DNA from: Clostridium frigoris
GTDB lineage: Bacteria > Bacillota > Clostridia > Clostridiales > Clostridiaceae
Direction of reading: 5' to 3'
NCBI RefSeq assembly: GCF_018861865.1
Contig: NZ_JAHLDV010000002.1
Location: forward strand, 1-64,000
DNA length: 64,000 bases
The notes beneath the pieces were generated by a model, which searched no databases, was not told where the DNA came from, and saw only the letters and a program-made list of their open reading frames with translations. Both the position numbers and the translations under genes were made by a program. The number at the start of each line of letters is the position of its first letter. Positions within the stretch are counted from its first letter, which is position 1. Below are positions 52,316 to 61,740 of this stretch, one piece after another.

Positions 52316-54190
52316 ATGCTTCTTAATAGAGATGATTTAATTAATATAAGAAATGAATACAAAAGTAGTTTTAATAGTCAACATAAAAAAATTCTTATAT
52401 GTGCGGGTACTGGTTGTATAGCAGGTGGTGCACTTGAAATTTATGATGAATTTGTAAAGTTAATGAAGGAGAAAGGGATAGATTGTGAATTAGGTCTTCA
52501 AAAAGAACCTCATGATGAATCGGTTGGAATTAAAAAGAGTGGATGTCATGGCTTTTGCGAAATGGGACCACTTGTAAGGATTGAGCCATGGGGATATTTA
52601 TATATAAAAGTTAAAAAAGAGGATTGCGCCGAAATACTCGAAAAAACTATCCTTAATAATGAGTGTGTTGAGAGGCTTGCATATACTAAAAACGGGAAAA
52701 TATATAAAAAACAAGAGGAAATCCCTTTTTATAAAAGTCAAACAAGGCTTGCACTTGAGCATTGCGGACATATTGATGCAACTTCGATAGAAGAATATTT
52801 TGCTATAGGAGGATACTTAGCACTTGAGAAAGCTTTATTTGAGATGGACGGCGAGAGTATTATTAAAGAAATAGAGGAGTCTAATTTAAGAGGGCGTGGA
52901 GGTGGTGGATTTCCTACAGGCCGTAAATGGTCGCAGGTGAAAAAACAACAAACAGATATAAAATATATTGTTTGTAATGGCGATGAAGGGGATCCCGGTG
53001 CTTTTATGGATAGAAGTCTTATGGAGGGAGATCCACATAGAGTGATAGAGGGAATGATGATTGCTGCTATCGCGTGCGGTTCTCATGAAGGATATATTTA
53101 TGTGCGGGCTGAGTATCCTCTTGCTGTAAATAGACTTAAAAATGCTATTATTCAAGCAAGAAGTTATGGTGTTTTAGGTGAGAATATTCTTGGGACAACA
53201 TTTAGTTTTGATATTAAAATAAATAAAGGTGCAGGTGCTTTTGTTTGTGGTGAGGGAAGTGCTCTTACCGCTTCAATTGAAGGTAAAAGAGGTATGCCAA
53301 GAGTTAAACCCCCAAGGACAGTTGAGCAAGGACTTTTTGCTAAACCAACGGTGCTTAATAATGTAGAAACATTTGCTAATGTTCCTTTAATCATTACTAA
53401 AGGAGCAAAATGGTATAAATCTATAGGACCTGAAAATAGTCCGGGTACAAAGGCATTTGCACTAACTGGAAACATTGAAAATACAGGACTTATTGAGGTT
53501 CCAATGGGATCGACTTTAAGAGAAATAATATTTGGAATAGGTGGAGGAATTAAAGGTGGCAAGAAATTTAAGGCTGTTCAGATAGGTGGTCCATCGGGAG
53601 GATGCCTTATAACATCAGATCTTGATTTAAGACTAGATTTTGATTCATTAAAAAAAGTAGGTGCAATGATAGGCTCAGGTGGACTTGTGGTTATGGATGA
53701 GGATACTTGCATGGTTGAGGTTGCAAAATTTTTTATGACATTCACTCAAAATGAATCTTGTGGAAAGTGTATTCCTTGTCGTGAGGGTACTAAAAGAATG
53801 CTTGAAATCCTTCAGGGAATTACTACGGGAAAGGGCAAAGCATCAGATATAGATATGCTACTCGAACTTGCAGATACGATATCACAAACAGCATTATGTG
53901 GCCTGGGAAAAACAGCTGCACTACCAGTTGTTAGTACTATTAAAAATTTCCGCTCTGAGTATGAAACTCATATTAATGAAAAGAAATGTCCATCAAAAAC
54001 TTGCGTTGGACTTAAGACTATATTTATAGATAAAGAACTTTGCAGGGGTTGTTCAAAGTGCTCAAGGATTTGCCCAGTAAATGCAATTTCAGGAAAAATA
54101 AAAGAAATCTATACAATAGATAAAGAAAAGTGCATTAAATGTGGAGCCTGTATTGAAGCTTGTACATTTAAAGCTATAAAGGAGGTTTAA
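52316..54190 (+). CDS. NuoF-like flavoprotein subunit of the hydrogenase
   Basis: The 624-residue protein has an N-terminal thioredoxin-like 2Fe-2S domain (CAGTGCIAGG, CHGFCEMGP), the FMN/NADH core with RGRGGGGFPTGRKWS and CNGDEGDPGAFMDRSLME, the 4Fe-4S site ESCGKCIPCREGTKRM and a C-terminal 2[4Fe-4S] domain (CRGCSKCSRICPVNA, CIKCGACIEACTFKAI). This is the HydB/HndC layout. It exchanges electrons between NAD(H) and the Fe-S chain to HydA. Confidence 0.94.
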   Translation: MLLNRDDLINIRNEYKSSFNSQHKKILICAGTGCIAGGALEIYDEFVKLMKEKGIDCELGLQKEPHDESVGIKKSGCHGFCEMGPLVRIEPWGYLYIKVKKEDCAEILEKTILNNECVERLAYTKNGKIYKKQEEIPFYKSQTRLALEHCGHIDATSIEEYFAIGGYLALEKALFEMDGESIIKEIEESNLRGRGGGGFPTGRKWSQVKKQQTDIKYIVCNGDEGDPGAFMDRSLMEGDPHRVIEGMMIAAIACGSHEGYIYVRAEYPLAVNRLKNAIIQARSYGVLGENILGTTFSFDIKINKGAGAFVCGEGSALTASIEGKRGMPRVKPPRTVEQGLFAKPTVLNNVETFANVPLIITKGAKWYKSIGPENSPGTKAFALTGNIENTGLIEVPMGSTLREIIFGIGGGIKGGKKFKAVQIGGPSGGCLITSDLDLRLDFDSLKKVGAMIGSGGLVVMDEDTCMVEVAKFFMTFTQNESCGKCIPCREGTKRMLEILQGITTGKGKASDIDMLLELADTISQTALCGLGKTAALPVVSTIKNFRSEYETHINEKKCPSKTCVGLKTIFIDKELCRGCSKCSRICPVNAISGKIKEIYTIDKEKCIKCGACIEACTFKAIKEV

Positions 54191-54194
54191 GGTG

Positions 54195-55874
54195 ATGACT
54201 GGACAATTTATGCTTATAGATGATATTCCTGTAGAGATAAATGGAGAAAAAAATATTCTTGAGTTAGTTAGAAAAGCTGGTATTGATTTGCCCACATTAT
54301 GTTATTATTCAGAGCTTTCAGTATATGGTGCTTGTCGTATGTGCATGGTAGAAAATAAATGGGGAGGAATGGAAGCTTCGTGCTCTACTCCTCCGAAGGC
54401 TAATATGGAGATTTATACAAATACGCCCAAGCTTCGTAAATATAAAAAAGTGATACTTGAATTACTATTAGCAGCGCATTGTAGGGATTGTACTACATGT
54501 GAGAAAAGTGGTCAGTGCAAATTGCAAGAGCTTGCTAAACAGTTTGGAATAACAAAAGTAAGATTTAGTAATACTTCGGTGAAGAGAAAAATAGATGATT
54601 CTTCAGTATGCATAGTACGCGATAAAAGCAAGTGTATTTTATGTGGTGATTGTGTACGTATGTGTGAAGAAGTACAAAATGTTGGAGCTATTGATTTTGT
54701 TAATAGAGGTTCAAAAATGACTGTAGGAACGGCTTTTGATGTACCACTCGCCGAGACTAATTGCGTTGGGTGTGGACAATGCGCAGCAGTGTGTCCTACT
54801 GGCGCAATTATTGTGAAAAATGATACGCAGAGGCTTTGGAAAGACATTAGTGATATGGAAACATTAGTCGTGGTTCAGATTGCCCCTGCAGTTCGTGTGG
54901 GAATTAGTGAGGAGCTAGGAACAAAAAGTGATACAAAAGTTATGGGTAAAATTGTAAGTACTCTTAGAAAAATGGGTGTTGATGAAGTTTTTGATACATC
55001 GACTGGAGCTGATCTTACAGTACTTGAGGAGACAAAAGAATTCCTTTCAAGAATTGAAAAAAATGAAAAATTGCCTCTATTTACATCATGTTGTCCTGCT
55101 TGGGTAAATTATGTTGAAAACAACTATCCGAGTTTAATTAAAAATATTTCTACATGCCGATCACCTATGCAGATGTTTGCGTCTGTAATTAAAGAGCAGT
55201 ATAAGGAATCTAATAAGAGAATTGTACATGTGGCAATAATGCCTTGCACAGCAAAAAAATTTGAAGCACAAAGAGAAGAATTTAGAGAGAATGGAGTTAA
55301 CAGTGTAGATTATGTTATAACTACACAAGAACTAATTAAAATGATAAAAGAATCAGGAATTGTATTTTCAGAGGTAGAGCCTGAGGCAGTTGATATGCCG
55401 TTTGGTGTTAGTAGTGGAGCGGGTGTAATATTTGGAGTAACAGGTGGGGTAACTGAGGCTGTTATTCGCCTTGTAATAGAGGATAAATCACCTTCTGCAT
55501 TACGTGCTCTTGCTTTCGCCAGAGTAAGGGGAATGGATGGAGTTAAAGAAACAAGTATTACTGTAGATGGACGTATAATAAAAATAGCGGTGGTGAGTGG
55601 ACTTAAAAATGCCGATGAACTTGTGAAAAAAATACAGGAAGGTCATGCCCAGTATGATTTTGTTGAAGTTATGGCATGCCCAGGGGGATGTATTGGTGGT
55701 GCAGGACAACCATTTGTTAAATCAAAGGGAAAATTAAAACGAGGTGCTTTATTATATGAAGCGGACAGAATGAATGTTATAAGAAGAGCAGAGGAAAATC
55801 CTCTTATGGAGACGTTGTATAAAGGTTTGTTAAAAGATAAGGTGCATAAGTTATTACATGTAGAATACAAATAA
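54195..55874 (+). CDS. hydA: [FeFe] hydrogenase catalytic subunit HydA
   Basis: The 560-residue protein has an N-terminal 2Fe-2S domain (CYYSELSVYGACRMCMVE), the His-ligated 4Fe-4S site HCRDCTTCEKSGQC, two further clusters (CILCGDCVRMCEE, CVGCGQCAAVCPTGA) and the H-cluster motifs FTSCCPAWVNYVE, MPCTAKKFEAQ and MACPGGCIGGAGQP. All H-cluster cysteines are present. It reduces protons or oxidises H2 in the cytosol. With NuoE and NuoF partners it is of the trimeric HydABC type. GTG at 54192 is an alternative start; GGAGG serves both. Confidence 0.96.
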   Translation: MTGQFMLIDDIPVEINGEKNILELVRKAGIDLPTLCYYSELSVYGACRMCMVENKWGGMEASCSTPPKANMEIYTNTPKLRKYKKVILELLLAAHCRDCTTCEKSGQCKLQELAKQFGITKVRFSNTSVKRKIDDSSVCIVRDKSKCILCGDCVRMCEEVQNVGAIDFVNRGSKMTVGTAFDVPLAETNCVGCGQCAAVCPTGAIIVKNDTQRLWKDISDMETLVVVQIAPAVRVGISEELGTKSDTKVMGKIVSTLRKMGVDEVFDTSTGADLTVLEETKEFLSRIEKNEKLPLFTSCCPAWVNYVENNYPSLIKNISTCRSPMQMFASVIKEQYKESNKRIVHVAIMPCTAKKFEAQREEFRENGVNSVDYVITTQELIKMIKESGIVFSEVEPEAVDMPFGVSSGAGVIFGVTGGVTEAVIRLVIEDKSPSALRALAFARVRGMDGVKETSITVDGRIIKIAVVSGLKNADELVKKIQEGHAQYDFVEVMACPGGCIGGAGQPFVKSKGKLKRGALLYEADRMNVIRRAEENPLMETLYKGLLKDKVHKLLHVEYK

Positions 55875-55875
55875 A

Positions 55876-55920
55876 AAACAAATCCATCATAATAAATACA
55901 TTATGATGGATTTGTTTTAT
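55876..55920. terminator. Bidirectional terminator of hyd operon
   Basis: AAACAAATCCATCATAAT and complement form an 18-bp stem with T and A runs. It also closes the convergent Nudix gene. Confidence 0.92.
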
Positions 55921-55965
55921 TTTAAACACTTCATAAGGAAAGAATAAATTGTACTTTAGATATTA

Positions 55966-56544
55966 CTAAGCGATAAAGTTTTGAATTGAAAGAAAGGCTT
56001 TAATATCTATTTTCTCATTAGAATTAATTAAAAGCCTAGCTTCTTTCTTAGATAATAGTATAACCTCAATATCCTCATCGGGTTCTAGATAATCTTTTGA
56101 TATTTCTCCCTGACAAGTACAATATACAAGGGCCGCAGATTCATCTGTCATACCAGTTGAAATGTATGCCTGTGATTTTGTCTTAGAATAATCAATATTA
56201 ATTAAATCAAGTCCAGTTTCTTCTTTTAGTTCCCGACCAACAGTAGTTTTGAAATCTTCACCGGGATCAATAAGCCCAGCAGGAATTTCATAAACATAAT
56301 CATTAAGAGGAACCCTAAATTGTTTTATAACCACTAATTTATCTTCAGCTATATGAGTTGCTATAATTATAACGGCATCTATAGAGCACTCTGCTTTATT
56401 AAAATAGATGTTTTTCAATGTATCTATGTTTTTTCTAGAAGCTATGGACCAATTTTTGCATTCTCCATTTTTGTTAATATATTTTGCATCGTAGAGCTTC
56501 AAATATTTTGTATCTGCTAGTGTTGTAATATGTTTTATACTCAT
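55966..56544 (-). CDS. Nudix hydrolase (ADP-ribose pyrophosphatase-like)
   Basis: The 192-residue protein has the Nudix box GLIDPGEDFKTTVGRELKEE then TGLDL, matching Gx5Ex7REUxEExGU. KQFRVPLNDYVYEIPAG before it fits ADP-ribose or sugar-nucleotide pyrophosphatases. The ATG at 56544 has an AGGA at good distance; one six codons upstream has none. The 56545-56849 stretch is AT-rich without a gene. Confidence 0.88.
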   Translation of the reverse strand: MSIKHITTLADTKYLKLYDAKYINKNGECKNWSIASRKNIDTLKNIYFNKAECSIDAVIIIATHIAEDKLVVIKQFRVPLNDYVYEIPAGLIDPGEDFKTTVGRELKEETGLDLINIDYSKTKSQAYISTGMTDESAALVYCTCQGEISKDYLEPDEDIEVILLSKKEARLLINSNEKIDIKAFLSIQNFIA

Positions 56545-56849
56545 TATTTCATATCCTATCATATTTTATTTTATTACCAAGTATCCATATCTACAAGACT
56601 TAAAAGTAACTTTTTTATATTGGATATTGTAATTTCTCATTTATATATACATAAATTAATAATAGCACTTTAAAATGGAAATAACAATGGAACAAAAGTA
56701 GGAAATAATGCTATAAAAGTAAATATGTTTATTTAATGGTTTAAACAATTAATATTAAATTAAACAGATATTTGTTATAATATTTATGGAAATAAAATTA
56801 TAATGAATGATAAAAAAATTATATGTAAAAGTTACGGAGGCAAAAATAT

Positions 56850-57242
56850 ATGTTTTATTTCGTTGAAGATATAGAGAAAAATATTATGAATGTAAACTGT
56901 TTTTATGAAATTCCATTTTTAGAAGAAGCTATTTATAATATGTCATTAGAAAAAATGACTAAAGAATATGAAAATATAAAAAAATGGTTCATGATTGATA
57001 AAATGGCTAATAATTTTCAAAATAAAGGTGTCGCTGGAAAAGAAATGCAGTTTTTTCTTATAGACAATATTCCTTATGAAGAGATGGATTATACTCATGA
57101 CCTTCTACATAATAAAATTAAACAAAAAATGGGGTTACAATTTGAAGAATATGAGCACTTTTTAAAATTAAAATTAAGTGGGACATGCTCTAGAATCTTA
57201 TTTAATATTAAGGTGAAAAATATTCTGAAAGAATGGAGTTAG
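56850..57242 (+). CDS. Hypothetical protein (130 aa)
   Basis: The protein starts after GGAGG, has no signal or membrane segment and is rich in Glu, Lys, Phe and Met (MFYFVEDIEKNIMNVNCFYE, IKKWFMIDKMANNFQNKGVA). I do not recognise a family. It precedes the putative wall hydrolase by 116 bp on the same strand. Confidence 0.6.
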   Translation: MFYFVEDIEKNIMNVNCFYEIPFLEEAIYNMSLEKMTKEYENIKKWFMIDKMANNFQNKGVAGKEMQFFLIDNIPYEEMDYTHDLLHNKIKQKMGLQFEEYEHFLKLKLSGTCSRILFNIKVKNILKEWS

Positions 57243-57358
57243 ATTATAATATCTAAATTCATAATTAAAATAAAAAGTTTAACTATAAGAATAAAGTTTA
57301 TCTTAAAGTATACGATAATAAATATACAGGAAAAATTTATTTAAAATGGGTGGTAGTC

Positions 57359-58276
57359 ATGGCATTATCTTCAGATATTATTTTTAACAGGATGTTGAAC
57401 GAATATATATTACAAACGAAAACCAATGTTACAGTACCGGATACAAGTACAAGCAGTGTTAAGCAAGAAGCAGAAAATCAAAAGATATTGTTCCAAACAA
57501 TGCTTATTCAAATGATGGATAGTTCAGGGAATTCGACGATGACAGAGTTTATGTCTAATGCAATATCCAATGAAAAGTCTTATAGACTTAATGAGTCATT
57601 GAATTCACTTAGTAATTTTAACACTACAATGAGAGATGCGGCTCGATCATTATCAAATGATAATAATTCTAATGAATTAGGGCTTACCGCGGCTAAATAT
57701 GAATCTAATCTTAACCCAGCAGCAATAAGTAATACATTGGGAGATTATGGTGGAAAATCTTATGGAGCATGGCAATTTTCATCCAAGACTGGTTCTCTAG
57801 ATTCATTTATAAATTCAATTCAAACAAAAGATAAACAAATTTATAAAAGGTTAACAGAGGCTAAAGCTAAAGATGGTAATAAATTTGGAGAAAATTTTGA
57901 TGCAGCGTGGACAAGTATTGCGTTATTTAATAAAGATAAATTTTTAAAATTACAGCAAAATAGCATAAAAGGGAATTATTACGATGTAGTAGCAACAGAT
58001 TTAAGGCAAAAGTATGGATTTGATATAAACAATAAAAGTGACGCTTTAAAAGAAAGCTTATTATCTACAGTAGTTCAACATGGTGTTTCTGGTGCGTTAT
58101 CAGTGTTCTCAAAACTTAATTTGAAGAATAATGATAAGCATATTATAAATGATTTATATAATGAACGTCAAAAGGTTGATGTTTATTTTAGAGATAGTTC
58201 ACAAGCTGTAAAACAAAGTGTATATAATAGGTTTACAAAAGAAAAGCAGGATATGATAAGTATGTTAAATGTTTAA
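57359..58276 (+). CDS. Putative peptidoglycan-hydrolase-like protein
   Basis: The 305-residue protein starts at the ATG at 57359, with GGTGG before it. No signal peptide is visible. The N-terminal part is polar and helical (QKILFQTMLIQMMDSSGNST); the C-terminal domain (from about 115) has AAKYESNLNPAAISNTLGDY then GGKSYGAWQFSSKTGS, a lysozyme-like or chitosanase-like pattern with Glu in KYESN as possible catalytic residue. The first part recalls flagellar rod-linked or tail hydrolases. The substrate and export route are unknown. Confidence 0.6.
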   Translation: MALSSDIIFNRMLNEYILQTKTNVTVPDTSTSSVKQEAENQKILFQTMLIQMMDSSGNSTMTEFMSNAISNEKSYRLNESLNSLSNFNTTMRDAARSLSNDNNSNELGLTAAKYESNLNPAAISNTLGDYGGKSYGAWQFSSKTGSLDSFINSIQTKDKQIYKRLTEAKAKDGNKFGENFDAAWTSIALFNKDKFLKLQQNSIKGNYYDVVATDLRQKYGFDINNKSDALKESLLSTVVQHGVSGALSVFSKLNLKNNDKHIINDLYNERQKVDVYFRDSSQAVKQSVYNRFTKEKQDMISMLNV

Positions 58277-58321
58277 TTCACAAAATCATATATGTAAGCT
58301 TTGAGAAAGTAAAATATAAGG

Positions 58322-58359
58322 AAATCTAGTAGATGTAAGATCTACTGGATTTTTTTTAT
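58322..58359 (+). terminator. Terminator
   Basis: AAATCTAGTAGAT pairs with ATCTACTGGATTT and is followed by eight T residues. The 58360-58549 stretch is an AT-rich promoter region. Confidence 0.9.
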
Positions 58360-58549
58360 TTTATAAAAAATAGTAAATAAAAGAAATATAAAAATTATAG
58401 AAAAGTAAATTTAAGAAAAAATCTTTAAATATCAATAATATAGTATATATACTAATTATTGTATTGAATATAAAAATACAAATAAAACATACTATTTATA
58501 ACATTAAAAAATAATAATTTTCTTAATTTTATATTTGAGGGGGAAACAA

Positions 58550-61500
58550 ATGAAAAAATTTACCAAAAAAATATTTATATTGCTTGCAACAGCATTATTT
58601 ATTAATATATTCGGTTATTTTATACCATATGTAAAAAACGCATATGGAGCACAAATTATACAAGATACTAAATCATTGCAGTTAAAGCATAGCAATAATA
58701 AGCTTATGATTAGTGATAAGAGAGAAATCAAAGTTGGTGATAATATATCAGGGTTTATTCTTGAATCTAAACAATGGCTTTCTGATATACAGTCTACATC
58801 TATGATATTTAAGCATAATAAAAGTGGAGCAAAATTAATTTATTTACAAAATGATGATGAAAATAAGGTATTCTCGATAAGCTTTAGAACACCAGTTAAT
58901 GATAATTCTGGTGTTAATCATATTATTGAACATTCAGTTTTATGTGGATCAAAAGATTATCCTGTTAAAGATCCATTTTTAATTATGACTAAGCAATCAC
59001 TAAATACATTTTTAAATGCTTTTACAGGTCCTGATTTTACAATGTATCCGGTAGCTAGTAAGAATGAAAAAGATTTTAACAATTTAATGAGTGTATATCT
59101 AGATGCAGTATTTTGTCCTAATATATCTAAGGATCCTAAAATACTTAAACAAGAAGGTTGGCATTATGAGGTTAATAGTAAAACTGGAGAACTGAATTAT
59201 AATGGAGTTGTATATAACGAGATGAAAGGTAGCTATTCTTCACCACAAGTAATACTTTCAAATACTATTAATCAATCACTTTTTAGTGATAACTCGTATA
59301 AATTCGAATCCGGTGGTAATCCAGATAACATACCTGAGTTAACTTATGAAAAATTTATAAATACTTATAAAAAATATTATGTTCCATCAAACAGTTCTAT
59401 ATATTTATATGGGAAATTGGATATTTATCATTCACTAAAATTTATGAATGATAAATATCTTAGTAAATCAAATAGAGTAAATGTAGATAGTAAAATAAAG
59501 TTACAAACTAAATATGAAAAAAAGGTTGAAAAAACTGCAGTATATCCAGTAGCTAAGACTGCAAGTACATTAAATATGACTTATTTATCATCTAATTATA
59601 TGATTGATAAAGTTCCGACTGCTGAAGATATTTTAGGGTTTCAAATACTACAAGAAATACTTTTAAATACTAAATCATCACCTCTTAGGAAAACCTTGCA
59701 CAATAGTGGTATTGGAGCAAATGTATATGCAAGTTTCAATCCATCAACAATGCAACCAACTTTCAGTGTAATTGCCACTAATGCAAATGAGACGCAAAAA
59801 CAACAATTTAAAAAGCTTGTGGATGATGCATTAAAGCAAGTAGTGAAAGATGGGTTTGATAAAGAAACTGTAAATTCTGTATTAACTGCTTTAGAATTAA
59901 GTTTGCGCACTCAAAATTCAGATGCAAATAGAGGAATGAATTACATGTTGGTAGCGCTTAATTCTTGGAATTATGATATTAATCCAACAGAATATTTGGA
60001 AATTACACCTTCCCTAAAAAAAATAAAATCTAAATTATCTGATAAGTATTTTGAAAAACTAGTACAAAAATACTTATTAGATAATGAACATAATTCCTTG
60101 GTTGTCTTAAAGCCATCAAATGGATTAAATGAAGTCAAAGAAGAATTGTTAAAGAAAAAGTTAGCAGCATACAGAAAATCATTATCACAAACCCAATTGA
60201 CTACAATTAAAAAAGATACAGAGGGATTAAAAAAGTGGCAGGGGTCAGTGGATACAAAAGAAAATTTATTAAAAGTACCAACTCTTACCCGTAATGATAT
60301 AAAACTAAAAGAAGAAGAAATTCCAACAATAGAAAAAATGGAACAAGGCACAAAAGTATTAATGCACCCAATGTTTACAAATGGTATAACTTATTATAAT
60401 TTATATTTTGATAGCTCAAACGTGCCTCAAAGTAAGGTGTTATATTTAAAATTACTTGCTAGTATTTTAGGAAATGTTAATACGCAAAAATATAATCCAA
60501 TGCAAATATCGAATAGAATGATGAAGTATACCGGTGGAATGGTTTTTAATTCAACCGCAGTTAAGAGTAATACTACTAGTGATGGATATGCTCCCAAAAT
60601 GAGTATTTGCGCAAACTCTCTTAATAGTACAGTTCCAGAAGCGTTGGATCTAATAGGCGAGATAATGAATCATAGTGTATTTAATGATAAGCTCCGCATG
60701 AAAGCTTTAATAAAAACATTAAGAGTAAATTATGAATCCATGTTTGTTAATCAAGGAAACACTCTGGCAATAAATCGTACATTATCTTATTTATCCAGTA
60801 GTGGTAAGTATAAAGATTTGAATATTATTCCGTATTACGATTTTATTTGTGATTTAGATGATAACTATGAATCACGGTTTGATGAAATGACAACAAATTT
60901 AAGTGATGTTAGTAATATTGTATTTAATAAGAAAGGGTTAGTCGTAAGTTACACAGGAGACGAAGTAAATTATGAAAAATTTATTTATGATTTTAATAAA
61001 TTTAAAGAAACAATTAACGATAAAAAATTTACTAAGAAAATTTATGAATTTGATTTTTCAAGTAAAAATGAGGCCTTTATAATTCCATCTCAAGTTCAAT
61101 ATGTGGTAAAGGCTGGAAATTTTAAAAAATCAGGTTACAATTATAATGGACATATGAAAGTTCTTGAAAAGATTTTGAATAGTGATTATTTATGGAAGGA
61201 ACTTAGAGTAAAAGGTGGTGCTTATGGTGGTTCCATGAGTTTTACGAAAGATGAGGTATTGTTTTATTCTTATCGTGACCCCAATTTAAAGGAAACATTA
61301 GATACCTTTGATGGGGTAGTAAAGTTCTTAAAAAATTTTAGTGCAGATGATAAGGAAATGACTAATTATATAATAGGAACTATAGGAAGTATGGATTATT
61401 TGAAAGGACCTTATGTTAAGGGCATATTAGGTGATAATATGTATTTCTCAGGCACTACGCAAAAGGATATTCAAAAGATACGTGATGAGGTTTTAGAAAC

Positions 61501-61648
61501 GTCGGCCAGTGACATAAGAGAATTAGCTGGTCTTCTAGATGCAGTAATAAAACAAAATTTGCATTGCGTTGTAGGAAGTGAAACTAAAATAAATAATAAC
61601 AAAAACTTATTTGATAAAATTATAGTGCCTATTAAAAAATCTAAGTAG
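58550..61648 (+). CDS. Exported M16C metalloprotease (presequence-protease type)
   Basis: The 1032-residue protein has a signal peptide (KKIFILLATALFINIFGYFI, cut near AYG-A). The inverted zinc motif HIIEH is at residues 124-128 in NHIIEHSVLCGSKDYPVKDP. The four-domain PreP layout follows (GGNPDNIPELTYEKFINTYK, YYVPSNSSIYLYGK, C-terminal VKGGAYGGSMSF). Most bacterial M16C members are cytosolic; export here is notable and suggests degradation of outside peptides. GAGGGGGAAA precedes the ATG at 58550. It stands alone. Confidence 0.92.
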   Translation: MKKFTKKIFILLATALFINIFGYFIPYVKNAYGAQIIQDTKSLQLKHSNNKLMISDKREIKVGDNISGFILESKQWLSDIQSTSMIFKHNKSGAKLIYLQNDDENKVFSISFRTPVNDNSGVNHIIEHSVLCGSKDYPVKDPFLIMTKQSLNTFLNAFTGPDFTMYPVASKNEKDFNNLMSVYLDAVFCPNISKDPKILKQEGWHYEVNSKTGELNYNGVVYNEMKGSYSSPQVILSNTINQSLFSDNSYKFESGGNPDNIPELTYEKFINTYKKYYVPSNSSIYLYGKLDIYHSLKFMNDKYLSKSNRVNVDSKIKLQTKYEKKVEKTAVYPVAKTASTLNMTYLSSNYMIDKVPTAEDILGFQILQEILLNTKSSPLRKTLHNSGIGANVYASFNPSTMQPTFSVIATNANETQKQQFKKLVDDALKQVVKDGFDKETVNSVLTALELSLRTQNSDANRGMNYMLVALNSWNYDINPTEYLEITPSLKKIKSKLSDKYFEKLVQKYLLDNEHNSLVVLKPSNGLNEVKEELLKKKLAAYRKSLSQTQLTTIKKDTEGLKKWQGSVDTKENLLKVPTLTRNDIKLKEEEIPTIEKMEQGTKVLMHPMFTNGITYYNLYFDSSNVPQSKVLYLKLLASILGNVNTQKYNPMQISNRMMKYTGGMVFNSTAVKSNTTSDGYAPKMSICANSLNSTVPEALDLIGEIMNHSVFNDKLRMKALIKTLRVNYESMFVNQGNTLAINRTLSYLSSSGKYKDLNIIPYYDFICDLDDNYESRFDEMTTNLSDVSNIVFNKKGLVVSYTGDEVNYEKFIYDFNKFKETINDKKFTKKIYEFDFSSKNEAFIIPSQVQYVVKAGNFKKSGYNYNGHMKVLEKILNSDYLWKELRVKGGAYGGSMSFTKDEVLFYSYRDPNLKETLDTFDGVVKFLKNFSADDKEMTNYIIGTIGSMDYLKGPYVKGILGDNMYFSGTTQKDIQKIRDEVLETSASDIRELAGLLDAVIKQNLHCVVGSETKINNNKNLFDKIIVPIKKSK

Positions 61649-61655
61649 TCCTTTA

Positions 61656-61691
61656 GAAAAGAACATATAATGAAGGTTTTATGTTCTTTTC
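61656..61691 (+). terminator. Terminator after the M16C gene
   Basis: GAAAAGAACATA pairs with TATGTTCTTTTC. The final T run is short. Confidence 0.75.
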
Positions 61692-61740
61692 GAATTTATG
61701 GTATAATTAGAGGATTATAAAATTTATTTAGGGAGAAAAT

